Origin: Spirochaetaceae bacterium
GTDB lineage: Bacteria; Spirochaetota; Spirochaetia; Treponematales; Treponemataceae
NCBI GenBank assembly: GCA_017936665.1
Contig: JAGBFB010000018.1
Location: forward strand, 1-64,000
DNA: 64,000 nt
Direction of reading: 5' to 3'
In this document: positions 33,247-42,990 of the stretch, one piece after another
Numbering within the stretch: position 1 is the stretch's first letter
Layout: each line of letters opens with the position of its first letter
Position numbers and translations under genes: made by a program
The notes under the pieces: model-generated
Seen by the model: only the letters and a program-made list of their open reading frames with translations
What the model was told of the DNA's origin: nothing
Database searches by the model: none

Positions 33247-34653
33247 TTAGTAAAACGACAAGACAAAATTGCAGTAATCTAAATATTTTTTTGCAAAATT
33301 AAGATATAATTCCTTAACGTAAAACCTAGCATTTAATAAATCATATTTATTTAATAATTCATTTTTATACATCATTTCATAAGAAGATAAAAGTTCATTT
33401 TCTTGTATATACACTTTTTTAACATTTTGTAATTGTGCAAAATAATATTCTTTTTGTTCTATTCGTCTTTCAATTTCTTCTATTTTTCTTTTTGATAGCA
33501 TGGATATATTATATTGGTATTTTTGTTTTTCAAGTTCAAACTTAGTTTTATTTATATAAACATCATCATATTCCATTAGATGCACTTTAAAAGACAAAGA
33601 TAAGTTTAATACACAAGAATCAATAGTTCCCCAATAACTTATAAAATTCTCAATACCAGAAGAATTATTTTTACTATTATAATTTTGTTTACTAATTGGA
33701 ACTGTAGAAATCGTAAAATTCAAATTTGGGAAAAACTGTGTAAAATTTTTTATTGTATTTATCCATTGATTTTGTAATTGATAATATTCGTAGTCAAAAG
33801 ATAAAAAAATATTCAAAGAATTATTTTCTAATGATTCACAAAATAAAATCCAATCATCAAGATTGAAACAAATCTTTGAAACATCACAACCTTCATTTTC
33901 AAGATTAATTTTTACTTGTTGAAATTCTAATAAACTATTATTATACAAATTATTATTTTCAAAATATTCACTTTTGATTTTTATTAATTCAGAAAATGAA
34001 ATTTGACCTTGCTTAAACATTTTTTCATAATCATTTAACAATTCAAGCAACATATTATTTTTTTCATAATAGAAATTTACAAATTCAGAACAATACAAAT
34101 AATATCCAATTTTATTTATCAAAAAATTTAATATTTGTAGTTTATTAATTTTTGAAAAAGATTTTATATAATTATTAAAAATTGAGCTTTCATTTTTGTC
34201 CAAAAAAATTAAAGAATCTGTAAAACCAAATAAATAATTTAACAAAGGAATAGATATTTGCAATTTGCCTAAGTAATCAAATTGATAAAACATATTTTTA
34301 TTTTCTAAAATACCTGAAAACTGTAATAAATTTGCATCAATATTTATACCCAAAGGAATTTTTTGATACAAATTCAAAGTTCCTGAATAATTAAAATTAT
34401 GAATAAATTCTGGAAGATAAAGAGGATTATAGTTATAACCTACATCAGAATTGAGTGTAAAATTTGGCATCCATTTATTCTGATAATTTTTATATTCTTC
34501 AAAAAAAATTTTTTCAGTATAAATTAAATTTTGATAATCACTTAGATTTTCCATTTGTGAATTTAAATATTCTTTTATTAAAATATTTTTTTCAGAAAAA
34601 ACATTTACAAAATTATTTACAAAAAATAATATTAATAACAATTTCTTTTTCAT
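33247..34653 (-). CDS. TolC-like outer membrane efflux protein
   Basis: This 468-residue protein is likely the outer-membrane channel of the type I secretion system encoded upstream. It has a short signal peptide (KKKLLLILFFVNNFVNVFS) and then long amphipathic helical segments rich in N, K, E and I, with FNYSGTLNLYQKIPLGI typical of the beta-strand part of TolC-type porins. The ATG overlaps the HlyD-like gene's TGA stop, which suggests translational coupling. The sequence is diverged from TolC and the assignment rests on layout, signal, helix pattern and gene neighbourhood. Confidence 0.65.
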   Translation of the reverse strand: MKKKLLLILFFVNNFVNVFSEKNILIKEYLNSQMENLSDYQNLIYTEKIFFEEYKNYQNKWMPNFTLNSDVGYNYNPLYLPEFIHNFNYSGTLNLYQKIPLGINIDANLLQFSGILENKNMFYQFDYLGKLQISIPLLNYLFGFTDSLIFLDKNESSIFNNYIKSFSKINKLQILNFLINKIGYYLYCSEFVNFYYEKNNMLLELLNDYEKMFKQGQISFSELIKIKSEYFENNNLYNNSLLEFQQVKINLENEGCDVSKICFNLDDWILFCESLENNSLNIFLSFDYEYYQLQNQWINTIKNFTQFFPNLNFTISTVPISKQNYNSKNNSSGIENFISYWGTIDSCVLNLSLSFKVHLMEYDDVYINKTKFELEKQKYQYNISMLSKRKIEEIERRIEQKEYYFAQLQNVKKVYIQENELLSSYEMMYKNELLNKYDLLNARFYVKELYLNFAKKYLDYCNFVLSFY

Positions 34654-35795
34654 CAATTAAAATCCAACTTTGATAATAAAAATTTTATTATTGATTTTTT
34701 TTCAATAACAATTCTTGCATCAATGTCTAAACCAGAACGCAATTCATAAACATTACCCTTTTTATCAACCAATTCAGCATCATCAAACTGACAATCAATT
34801 TTATAAAAATTTTTATTAGACAAATTTGTTGTATCTGATTCTAAATTTTCGATTTTTCCTGTTAATCCTTTAAATTCATAAAATGGATATGCAGGAAATC
34901 TCAACTTTACATTTAATCCTTCTTTAATTTTTGCTACATCAATGGAATTTAAATACAACTGAGCTTTAAACGAATTTTTTAATGAAGGTACAATTTTTAA
35001 AACATCTTGTGCAGAAAAAATAAAATCTCCTACATTATAATTTTGTAGTTCTTGTACAATTCCATCTACAGGTGCATATACATTTGTTTTTTCAATTTCA
35101 TGTTTTAAATTGTTTATTGAATTATTTATATCCAAACATAAATTTTCATATTCTTTTATATTTTGTATTATTTGAGTTTTGTAGTTTAATTTATATTCAT
35201 CCAAATTTAATTTTAAATATTCTAAATTATTCTTTTTATCTCTTAATCCATTTTTAGTAATTAAATTTTCTGGTTTTATTTTTTCATCATTATATGAATT
35301 TTCTGCAATTTCAATTTCTTTTTTTATTTTATTAACTTTTGTTAAATACGAATTATATCGTAAATAAAGTTCTTCATTATAATTATCCAAATAATTTATT
35401 TTATTATTTAGTAAATTCAAAATATCTTTATTTATTTTTAATTCTTTTTGATATTTTTTCTCTAATTCTTTTTCTGAATTTAATTTCAACACTAAATTAC
35501 TATCATCGATTTTAAACAACAAATCATTTTTTTTGACAATCTTTCCTGAAAAATAATTTATATTTAAAACTTTTCCAGATACAATATTTTTTACTGTAGA
35601 AATATTTGTCTGAGTTTTTACAACACCTTGAACTTTTACTACTTCATCAATTCTTATTGTAAACAGTGAAACACAAATTGCAACAAGCAAAATAAAAACT
35701 GTATAAATAATTATTTGACCACACCGAGTATTTTTTTGCAAAAAAATTTCTGAAGTTAAAGATAAATATTTTTCATCATGCAATATTACTTTCAA
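34653..35795 (-). CDS. HlyD-like periplasmic adaptor (membrane fusion protein)
   Basis: This is the membrane-fusion subunit that connects the ABC transporter to the outer membrane. The preferred start is the TTG at 35795, preceded by GGAG at six bases and overlapping the transporter gene by 20 bases (380 residues); a longer frame begins at 35849. One membrane helix (TVFILLVAICVSLFTI) is followed by EVVKVQGVVKTQTN, the biotinyl-lipoyl-like domain, then a long coiled coil (about 100-240), KTNVYAPVDGIVQEL and a beta-barrel C-terminus. The A-P-x-D-G-x-V motif is the lipoyl hallmark. High confidence in family, moderate in the start. Confidence 0.82.
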   Translation of the reverse strand: MKVILHDEKYLSLTSEIFLQKNTRCGQIIIYTVFILLVAICVSLFTIRIDEVVKVQGVVKTQTNISTVKNIVSGKVLNINYFSGKIVKKNDLLFKIDDSNLVLKLNSEKELEKKYQKELKINKDILNLLNNKINYLDNYNEELYLRYNSYLTKVNKIKKEIEIAENSYNDEKIKPENLITKNGLRDKKNNLEYLKLNLDEYKLNYKTQIIQNIKEYENLCLDINNSINNLKHEIEKTNVYAPVDGIVQELQNYNVGDFIFSAQDVLKIVPSLKNSFKAQLYLNSIDVAKIKEGLNVKLRFPAYPFYEFKGLTGKIENLESDTTNLSNKNFYKIDCQFDDAELVDKKGNVYELRSGLDIDARIVIEKKSIIKFLLSKLDFN

Positions 35796-37950
35796 TATAT
35801 TCTCCAGAAAGTGAATTTTGAATATTCCACATATTTTTGTAATATCCATTTAAGTTTAATAGTTGTTCATGTGTACCTTGTTCAATTATTTTACCTTTAT
35901 CAAAAACAAAAATTTTATCGCAATTTATAATAGTGGATAACCTATGTGCAACTATTATAGTTGTTACATTTTCTAAATCATTATTAACTGTATTCATAAT
36001 TGCCTGTTCTGATAAACTATCTAAACTTGCTGTTGCTTCATCTAAAATTAACACACTTGGATTTTTGATTAATACTCTTGCCAAAGAAATTCTTTGTCGC
36101 TCCCCTCCTGATAAATTTGCACCATGCTCACCAAGATAAGTAAAAAATCCTTTAGGCAACTGTTGTATAAAATCATAGCATTTAGTTTTTTTTGAAATAG
36201 AAATTATTTCATCAAATGTAGATTCTTTATTTCCAAGCGTGATATTTTCTGCAACAGTTCCACTAAACAACATCACATCCTGAGGAACATAACCAATTTG
36301 ATTTCTATAAGAAACAGTATCAATATCAGAAAGAGAAAAATCATTTATTAAAATTTTACCTGATTGTGGTTCATAAAATTTCATCAACAATTTTATCATA
36401 GTTGTTTTACCAGAACCAGAAGAACCAACAAAAGCAACTTTTTCTCCAGATTTAATTTCAAGAGAAACATCATCAATTATTTTTTTTCTTCCTGTATAAC
36501 AAAATGTTAAATTTTCTATTTTAATTGATTTTTCAATCTTAGAAATTTTTATCATTGAATTTTCGTTTTTATTTTCTTCATCAATATCTAAAACTTCACA
36601 AAATCTTTCTGATGAAATTAAACTTTCCTGCAAATTATGTTGCAAATTTAGCAACCTAGAAAATGGACCTAAAAAATAACCAGACAATGTTACAAAAGAA
36701 ATTAACTGTCCCAAAGTTAATTCATTATTGATAATAGCTAAACTTCCTATCCAGTAAATTAACAAAGTTCCTAATTGAGATAATGAATGTTGAATTACAT
36801 TTTGAAAATTAGACATAAATCCTAATTTCAATCCTTTTTTAATTGCGTCTACAATTTTGATTTCAAGTTTTTCAAAAATTTCTTTTTCTATTGATAATGC
36901 TTTAATCACCGAAACATTATTTATACTTTCAACTACTTGTGAATGTTTTTCTGCATCAAGTTTTGCTTTGTTTTTCAAATATGATTTATATGGTTTTATA
37001 AAAATCCATGAAACTATGGCTGATAAAAACACAGGTATCATTGCGACAAGCAATAATTTTGTTCCATAAGAAAACATAAATAATCCGCCAAGAATAAACA
37101 TAAAAACATCAATTATTACAGAAACAAAGGTTGATGAAAGTAAATTTCTTATAACACTGGCATCATTTAATCGAGATAAAATTTCTCCTGTTTTTCTTGA
37201 AGTAAAAAAATCCAAAGGTAATTTCAATATATGTGTTAAAAATTCTTTTGTCATGACTAAATCAATTTTATTACTCATATACATTACGATTTGATTTCTT
37301 GAAAAATTTATCAATCCTTGAATAAGTATTATAAAAAGATATCCTATTGAAATTACATTAAGTGTTGATTTAACTTCGCTGTATAAAACTTCATCTATCA
37401 AAAATCTAAAATAAAATGATGTTACAATTCCTAATATAGACATAATTATTCCAGCAAGAAAACACTGAAAAATTGTTTTTGTATGAGGCTTAAGTAAAAG
37501 AAAAAATTTTGAAAGTACAGAATCTGATTGTTTTATATTTTCAAAGTTTTCTTGAGGAATAAGTATAAAAAATATTCCCGTCCATTTTTTTTCTAAATCA
37601 TTTACAGATATTTTCTTAAAACCTTCATCAGGATCTGCAAGGATAAGTTTTTTTCCGTTTTTATATAGAACTGCATAATGATCTATCAAATCTTTTTTTA
37701 AGTGAATAATTATCGGATAAACAATTTCATCTGACAACTTTTTTACATTTGATATTCCACCTTTACAAACAAATCCTAATTGATTAGCGGCATTTACAAT
37801 ACCTAAACCAGAAGTTCCCATTTGATCAGTTCCTGCTAGTTTACGAATTCTTGATATGGAAATATGCTTACCATAATATTTTGCAATAGATGCAATACAA
37901 GCTGCAGCACAATCTGTTTCATCATGCTGCATAACTAATTTTTCTTTCAC
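35776..37950 (-). CDS. C39 peptidase-containing ABC exporter (PCAT, bacteriocin/lantibiotic-type)
   Basis: This 724-residue transporter both cleaves a double-glycine leader and exports the mature cargo. The N-terminal C39 peptidase shows the catalytic Cys (residue 14, ETDCAAACIASI), His (91, DHYAVLYKNGK) and Asp (106, ILADPDEG). A membrane domain with six helices follows (about 165-430). The ABC domain has Walker A VGSSGSGKTTM, signature LSGGERQRISLARVL and Walker B VLILDEATASLD. The start is GTG with an AGGAGAG site. It overlaps the HlyD-like gene downstream. The double-glycine-leader gene 1.6 kb upstream is the evident substrate. Confidence 0.93.
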   Translation of the reverse strand: MKEKLVMQHDETDCAAACIASIAKYYGKHISISRIRKLAGTDQMGTSGLGIVNAANQLGFVCKGGISNVKKLSDEIVYPIIIHLKKDLIDHYAVLYKNGKKLILADPDEGFKKISVNDLEKKWTGIFFILIPQENFENIKQSDSVLSKFFLLLKPHTKTIFQCFLAGIIMSILGIVTSFYFRFLIDEVLYSEVKSTLNVISIGYLFIILIQGLINFSRNQIVMYMSNKIDLVMTKEFLTHILKLPLDFFTSRKTGEILSRLNDASVIRNLLSSTFVSVIIDVFMFILGGLFMFSYGTKLLLVAMIPVFLSAIVSWIFIKPYKSYLKNKAKLDAEKHSQVVESINNVSVIKALSIEKEIFEKLEIKIVDAIKKGLKLGFMSNFQNVIQHSLSQLGTLLIYWIGSLAIINNELTLGQLISFVTLSGYFLGPFSRLLNLQHNLQESLISSERFCEVLDIDEENKNENSMIKISKIEKSIKIENLTFCYTGRKKIIDDVSLEIKSGEKVAFVGSSGSGKTTMIKLLMKFYEPQSGKILINDFSLSDIDTVSYRNQIGYVPQDVMLFSGTVAENITLGNKESTFDEIISISKKTKCYDFIQQLPKGFFTYLGEHGANLSGGERQRISLARVLIKNPSVLILDEATASLDSLSEQAIMNTVNNDLENVTTIIVAHRLSTIINCDKIFVFDKGKIIEQGTHEQLLNLNGYYKNMWNIQNSLSGEYIESNIA

Positions 37951-37987
37951 ACTCTCTCCTAAATTGAAAGCAAATTAATTACTTAAT

Positions 37988-38704
37988 TTAATTAAACTTT
38001 ACAGTTTCTAAAAAGATATCGTAAGCATCTTTTAGCAAAATCAATTCTTCTGGTAAATTAGAATCACGAGCTGAAATTAATTCCCATGCTTGTATGCGAC
38101 CATTTTTTCCATTTGGATTATGTTTCCAAAACAAATAACCATTATCCTCCATAAAAATATCTGGATAAATTTCTTTCATTTTTTTAGGGAATTCTGTAAA
38201 AAGATAAATTCTATAAATTACATTGTTATATAAATATCCAATAGAGTAACCAAAGTAACTAGGAACATCACCTGTTGAAAAATATGTTTCTCCTATAATT
38301 TCTTTATCATTAATATTTATTTTTTTATAACTTTCCCAAATATCAGTTAAACCAAAATAGGATAATAAAATATCGGGTTCACCTTGTGACAAAAGTTTTT
38401 TCAAATCATCAGAAGTAACTATTTTCCCTTGACTCACCATATTTGAAACTTTTTCATTTATCATATAAATAGGAAGTTTTAAATATTCATCAACAGTTAC
38501 TTTTTCAATATAAGAACCAGATGGTTTTTTAGTAGAATTTCTTATCGTAACTTGAAACTCTTTTGGCAACTGAAATTCTAAATTACCAAAATTAAATGTA
38601 GTAAGTTCGTATTTTTCTGTTAGTTTCTTTTCTGAACTTTCAGTTCCCCTTGCACAGCTTAATAATATAAAAATTATCATTAAACTTAAAATAAATCTTT
38701 TCAT
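37988..38704 (-). CDS. Hypothetical lipoprotein in the secretion cluster
   Basis: This 238-residue protein starts MKRFILSLMIIF with lipobox ILLSC (Cys about 17) and AR after it. The rest is a globular, mixed domain without recognised motifs (FGNLEFQLPKEFQVTI, WESYKKININDKEII, LFTEFPKKMKEIY). The gene lies between the exporter and its leader-peptide substrate on the same strand, so a role in immunity to, or surface handling of, the exported protein is plausible. Bacteriocin operons often contain an immunity lipoprotein here, but this is inference from position alone. Confidence 0.6.
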   Translation of the reverse strand: MKRFILSLMIIFILLSCARGTESSEKKLTEKYELTTFNFGNLEFQLPKEFQVTIRNSTKKPSGSYIEKVTVDEYLKLPIYMINEKVSNMVSQGKIVTSDDLKKLLSQGEPDILLSYFGLTDIWESYKKININDKEIIGETYFSTGDVPSYFGYSIGYLYNNVIYRIYLFTEFPKKMKEIYPDIFMEDNGYLFWKHNPNGKNGRIQAWELISARDSNLPEELILLKDAYDIFLETVKFN

Positions 38705-38754
38705 AATATTCCTCCTGTCTTTAATACTGCCTAAAAAGGCAGTATTAATGTTAA

Positions 38755-39573
38755 TTATTTTACAAAGTCTACACCGCGATAATTTCTACCTTCTTGCAAA
38801 TGATAGTCTTCAACCTTAAAAGTAGTATCATAATACGGATCGTAAAACGTACCATCGCCATTTGAGTTAACAAAATGATCTGCAGCTGGACCATCCTTTG
38901 TATCTAAAGCATAGATTACATGATCTGCATTAGCAGTTTCATTTACAACAAAACTTCCAGTAAGACCAGTAGTTTTCCACATTGTATTTGCCGCAGCAGC
39001 CCAATCATTAACAGTTGCATCAAATGTACAAACTCCATTACTAGCAATAGAACTTTCTCCTATATGTCCAGCAGCAACGGCAGCTTTCATTGCTGCAATA
39101 GATTGTTCTCTTGTAATTACCTTACCTGTTTCCAAAGTATAGCGTTCAGAAATTTCATTTAACAATGAAGTAGCTGCACAAGCCGTATTTCCAAAAGTAT
39201 TCCCATAAATACTAGAAAACTCTCTTTGTTGCATATAAAAAGGCTCTTTTGGAACTTCTTCCTCATTTCCACCACTTGTCATGCTGTGATCTGGCACAAA
39301 AGATGTTGCTTCGTAGTTACCTGAATTTTTTGGTAAATTTCGATATGGGTCATAAGGACGAGTAACTTCTCCTGAACTATTACGTCCGTCTTTGTTTGCA
39401 ACCCATACATCCCAACTTGATTGATTACCAGAACTTGTTGTTACTTTTCCGTAACTTCCTGTTCCTCCTGAATTTTTTCCGTAGCCTCCTCCACTACTAC
39501 TTCCATAACCACCATTAACTGCTAAAAGCTCGTCAATGTCCAACTCTCTAAAGTTTTCCATAAAACTTTTCAT
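38755..39573 (-). CDS. Secreted cysteine-protease-like protein with double-glycine leader
   Basis: This 272-residue protein starts at the ATG behind GGAG (an upstream TTG frame gives 277). The N-terminal leader ends ELLAVNGG (Gly 21-22), matching the ELxxIxGG type cut by C39 peptidases. A 24-residue Gly/Ser/Tyr-rich stretch (YGSSSGGGYGKNSGG) follows the cut. The rest is a globular domain with a probable catalytic triad: Cys 132 in NTACAATSLLNEI, His 233 in ADHFVNSNGDGT and Asp 244 in FYDPYYD. The His-to-Asp spacing and DP context echo the exporter's own C39 domain. I infer that an enzyme-sized protein is secreted by the adjacent type I system. Substrate unknown. Confidence 0.7.
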   Translation of the reverse strand: MKSFMENFRELDIDELLAVNGGYGSSSGGGYGKNSGGTGSYGKVTTSSGNQSSWDVWVANKDGRNSSGEVTRPYDPYRNLPKNSGNYEATSFVPDHSMTSGGNEEEVPKEPFYMQQREFSSIYGNTFGNTACAATSLLNEISERYTLETGKVITREQSIAAMKAAVAAGHIGESSIASNGVCTFDATVNDWAAAANTMWKTTGLTGSFVVNETANADHVIYALDTKDGPAADHFVNSNGDGTFYDPYYDTTFKVEDYHLQEGRNYRGVDFVK

Positions 39574-39705
39574 ATATTTCTCCAACAAATGTACAGTTTG
39601 CTATTTTGATAGACTCCCAATAAATTTTGATAAAACTTATCCTCAATTTATCTTTGCTCTATTTTTCTTCAAATGATTTTTCATTCGCATCTTTTTTTAT
39701 CATTA

Positions 39706-41412
39706 TCAAGATAGCAATACATTTGTTATTGAATTTTCTTTTTGCTTTATATTTTCAAAACAAAATAAATTAAAATTTTGATTTTCCGTTTTCATACAAA
39801 AATCAAATTCATAATTCAAATTATTTTTTATATTTTCTATAAATTCCTCCACATCAGTTACAAAATATGTTTGCAAATTATTTTCTATATTTTTGTTAAT
39901 AAAAATATAAATTTTTTCTTTTGCGATTCTAAATAATTCTTGAATTGAACTTTCAATATCTAAACAAGTTTCAAAATAATTTATCGCAATTACATAATCA
40001 TAAAATTTTTCTACAAAAGGCAAACATTCACTTCTGTATAAAATTTCGTTTTCTGATTTTTCTAGCAAGTTTATGCAATCACACCATAAATATTTATCAA
40101 TGATTTTTGATTTGTCTAAAAAATTTGTTACAACTAAACTTCGTTTTTTGTCAAAAGAATTTTCATCAATCATTTTATTCATAAACTTATTTAGACATTC
40201 GTATTCTTTTTTTGATTGTTCATTTTTTTTATCTTTATGAGAATTTATTGTTGCTAAGAAATTATATAATTCTGGACGATAGGCTAAGTTTATATTTATA
40301 AATCTTTTTTGCGAAATTAAAGAATAAAAATAAAAATGAGCTCTAACACATTTATCCCAAGTTAATTTCTTTACACTTTCAATTGCACATTCTCTAACAG
40401 ATTTATAATTTTCTAAATTAATAATTGCATCTTCTAAAACTTTACTAATTCCTTCATAGTCATGAGGAATTTCTAAACAATTTTTTCCACATTGAATGTA
40501 GGTATCCATTCCTAACCCTGTAGTAACTAATAACAAACATCCACTTGCCATAGCTTCTAATCCAGTTAATCCAAATGGTTCGTATTTACTTGGCATCACA
40601 ACAATATCCATTTTAGAATATGCTGTATATAATTCTTCCCCTTCTAAAAATTTTGGTTCATTAAATAATGATAAATCAACATGTTTTGAAATACTTCCTC
40701 TTCCATATAAAAAATATTCAACATTATTTTCTTCTTTGAAATTTTTTCCTAACAAATTTACAGCATTTATGAATTCTAAAAATCCTTTTTGTAAATTTTC
40801 AAATCTACCAAAATACCCAACATTTATTTTTGTTTTTTCTTTTTGCTCTAATGAGGTTTTAAATTTTTCTGGATTAAATCCTAATGGCAAAATTACTGGA
40901 TTAAATTTTCCTGCAATAATTTTTGTTGCTCTCTTATAAGCAAATTCAGAATAAAATGCAGAAAGGCAACTATTTGTTAACGCTGATTTTTCAATTTTTA
41001 ATTCTTGAAAATATAAATCGTCTAAGCCTTGCATTGAAATTAAATCACAAAATAAAAGATGAGAAGAATAAAAAACATTTTTATCAAATCTAAAAGGAAG
41101 ATAAGTTTGTCTATCATTGCAATGAATTACATCTGGATTAAAAATATTCATTATTGGTTGTAGCTGAGAACGCAAAGATGCTGCGGTTTCTAAAATTTTT
41201 GCTTCTGGTGCAAAGGCTTTAAACTTTTTTTCTGGAACTAAAACATAATCTACAGTTGAATCTGGTAAAGGTGGTTCATCACAATCAAAATGAAAATAAA
41301 CCACAACTACGGAACAATATTTCCGTAACACTTTTGTAAATTCTCTTGTAAATGTTCCCAAACCACCCCAAGTTCTTTTTGGATGTTCAGAAGTAACAAA
41401 TAAAACTTTCAT
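39706..41412 (-). CDS. GT4-family glycosyltransferase with C-terminal extension
   Basis: This 568-residue cytoplasmic protein has a GT-B fold typical of family 4. The N-terminal half starts VLFVTSEHPKRTWGGLGTF (substrate side, glycine-rich loop), and the donor-side motif is VMPSKYEPFGLTGLEAMASG with the conserved E-x7-E pair. The C-terminal 170 residues (about 400-568) form a separate Rossmann-like domain that resembles a methyltransferase (FYDYVIAINYFETCLDIESS). It starts at ATG after AGGAAA. It precedes the double-glycine protease gene by 132 bases on the same strand. Involvement in glycosylating the exported protein is possible but speculative; cell-surface polysaccharide synthesis is the default. 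Confidence 0.75.
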   Translation of the reverse strand: MKVLFVTSEHPKRTWGGLGTFTREFTKVLRKYCSVVVVYFHFDCDEPPLPDSTVDYVLVPEKKFKAFAPEAKILETAASLRSQLQPIMNIFNPDVIHCNDRQTYLPFRFDKNVFYSSHLLFCDLISMQGLDDLYFQELKIEKSALTNSCLSAFYSEFAYKRATKIIAGKFNPVILPLGFNPEKFKTSLEQKEKTKINVGYFGRFENLQKGFLEFINAVNLLGKNFKEENNVEYFLYGRGSISKHVDLSLFNEPKFLEGEELYTAYSKMDIVVMPSKYEPFGLTGLEAMASGCLLLVTTGLGMDTYIQCGKNCLEIPHDYEGISKVLEDAIINLENYKSVRECAIESVKKLTWDKCVRAHFYFYSLISQKRFININLAYRPELYNFLATINSHKDKKNEQSKKEYECLNKFMNKMIDENSFDKKRSLVVTNFLDKSKIIDKYLWCDCINLLEKSENEILYRSECLPFVEKFYDYVIAINYFETCLDIESSIQELFRIAKEKIYIFINKNIENNLQTYFVTDVEEFIENIKNNLNYEFDFCMKTENQNFNLFCFENIKQKENSITNVLLS

Positions 41413-41590
41413 TAACTTTTCCTCTATATAATTTCACGAAAAGGCAAAATTAGTGCAAAGGCAACATAATTTTGCATTAAATAAAATGCAACGCAATTTT
41501 ATCTAACACAATTATTATATGTTCAAAACTTGATTTTAAATCTTTTTTTAATAAATTTTTTTAATTTTTTTTACCCTTTCCTAAAGAAAA

Positions 41591-42157
41591 TTATACACTT
41601 ACTTTTTTATATTTATCAAGTAAATTATTTGGATTTTCATTTTTTAATTTATTGATTAATTCTTCACCAATTACAAAAATTTGACTTAAAATAATTCTTT
41701 CATCTTTTGTAAAATCTGATAAAACATATCCTGAAATATCATCATGATTCGGTCGCCCTATTCCAAAACGAAGTCGCCAAAAATCTTGAGTTCCTAAATT
41801 AGATTTTGTTGAACGCAATCCGTTGTGACCACCAAGTCCACCTGCCCATTTTAAACTCATAGTTCCAACAGGAAGTTCAAGTTCATCATGAATTACTAAA
41901 ATTTCTTCTGGTTTAATTTTGTAAAAATGTGCAATTTCTCCAATACTATCACCTGATAAATTCATATATGTTTCTGGTTTCAAATAATAAATCAAACCAT
42001 CACTTGTAGATTCAGTAGCAAATTGACCTTTGAATTTTTTTTGCCAATTTAATGAAGAATAATTTCCTAAACTTTCAGCAAAAATCCAAGCAGCGTTATG
42101 TCGAGTTCCACTATATTGTTTTCCATAATTTCCTAAAAAAGCAATTAATTTAATCAT
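41591..42157 (-). CDS. pth: Peptidyl-tRNA hydrolase
   Basis: This 188-residue enzyme releases peptide from peptidyl-tRNA that drops off the ribosome. The family motif is FLGNYGKQYSGTRHNAAW with catalytic His at 20 and Asn 10 (usual GLGNPGxxY). Asn 66 lies in MNLSG, and HDELELPVGTMSLKWAGG is the signature with Asp 91. Length is normal. It starts at an ATG after AAGGAAAA. The gene-free stretch 41413-41590 upstream of the glycosyltransferase start shows only A/T-rich DNA. Confidence 0.93.
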   Translation of the reverse strand: MIKLIAFLGNYGKQYSGTRHNAAWIFAESLGNYSSLNWQKKFKGQFATESTSDGLIYYLKPETYMNLSGDSIGEIAHFYKIKPEEILVIHDELELPVGTMSLKWAGGLGGHNGLRSTKSNLGTQDFWRLRFGIGRPNHDDISGYVLSDFTKDERIILSQIFVIGEELINKLKNENPNNLLDKYKKVSV

Positions 42158-42184
42158 AAAAATTTTCCTTATTAATTTTCATTC

Positions 42185-42213
42185 TTTACAGATAAAATTT
42201 TGCGTGTTAACAT
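42185..42213 (+). promoter_or_regulatory. Promoter of a probably leaderless gene
   Basis: TTTACA (42185) and TAACAT (42208-42213) are 17 bases apart. The ATG at 42220 follows after six bases. Confidence 0.55.
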
Positions 42214-42219
42214 ATTATT

Positions 42220-42939
42220 ATGAAAGAAAAGACAAAGTCAACAAAGCAAAATAAATTTTTCACTTTAGAAAACATTGGTTTATTTTTAGCAATAATTGCC
42301 TGTATAATTTTTTGGTTACCAATTCATAAATACACAGAATCATCTGGAATATTATTTTGGAAAACCACTTCCGAAAAATTTTTAGATTTAAAACCAGATT
42401 TAATTTCAGGATGTATCGCTTTAATTTTTACATTCATATTATATTTACGCGGAATAATTTCTTTTGAAAATAAAATTTCAAATCTTTTTTCTTTTTTAGT
42501 AAACTTAACATTGTTTGCAACTATAATAGAAATTTTTATTTCTCCTTATCAATCTGATATTGCAATAAAAAATATTTTTTTAGAAAACACTTTATCAACA
42601 GTTGTCTGTGCTGTTTGTATTGCCATTTTACTTTTTGGTGTAAAAGAAATAGCAAAACTTGTTCTACTTATATTTTTTATTTTTATGTTTTACTTTAATA
42701 TTAAACTTGTAAATGACGCTATGGGATTTTTAGGTTACATACAATTATTGTTAATCATTTCAAGTTTTTTCTTGCAGCAAAACATAAATCTTAATCAACT
42801 GGGAATGGAAGCAAAATATTTATTTGTTAATCAAAATTCAAAAACATTAATTAGTTCAAAAGAATTAGAAAAAGAAACTTCATTTTTAAAACACGCAATG
42901 AAAATTCGTGGCGAAAAAGATTCTACAAAAATTGAATAA
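42220..42939 (+). CDS. Conserved multi-pass membrane protein
   Basis: This 239-residue protein has at least five hydrophobic segments (about 18-36, 68-84, 90-110, 130-165 with a possible two-helix hairpin, 175-192). The N-terminus and a 40-residue C-terminal tail, rich in K and E, are charged and probably cytoplasmic. No catalytic or transport motif was recognised. The ATG sits six bases after its own -10 box, and there is no ribosome-binding site. A DUF2156 gene with its own promoter follows after 51 bases. Confidence 0.55.
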   Translation: MKEKTKSTKQNKFFTLENIGLFLAIIACIIFWLPIHKYTESSGILFWKTTSEKFLDLKPDLISGCIALIFTFILYLRGIISFENKISNLFSFLVNLTLFATIIEIFISPYQSDIAIKNIFLENTLSTVVCAVCIAILLFGVKEIAKLVLLIFFIFMFYFNIKLVNDAMGFLGYIQLLLIISSFFLQQNINLNQLGMEAKYLFVNQNSKTLISSKELEKETSFLKHAMKIRGEKDSTKIE

Positions 42940-42954
42940 AAGTCTTTACTCGGT

Positions 42955-42983
42955 TTGAAATTTTTGCTATAAAATACTATCTT
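42955..42983 (+). promoter_or_regulatory. Promoter of a probably leaderless DUF2156 gene
   Basis: TTGAAA (42955-42960) and TATCTT (42978-42983) are exactly 17 bases apart, with seven bases to the ATG at 42991. Confidence 0.55.
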
Positions 42984-42990
42984 AGATTAT

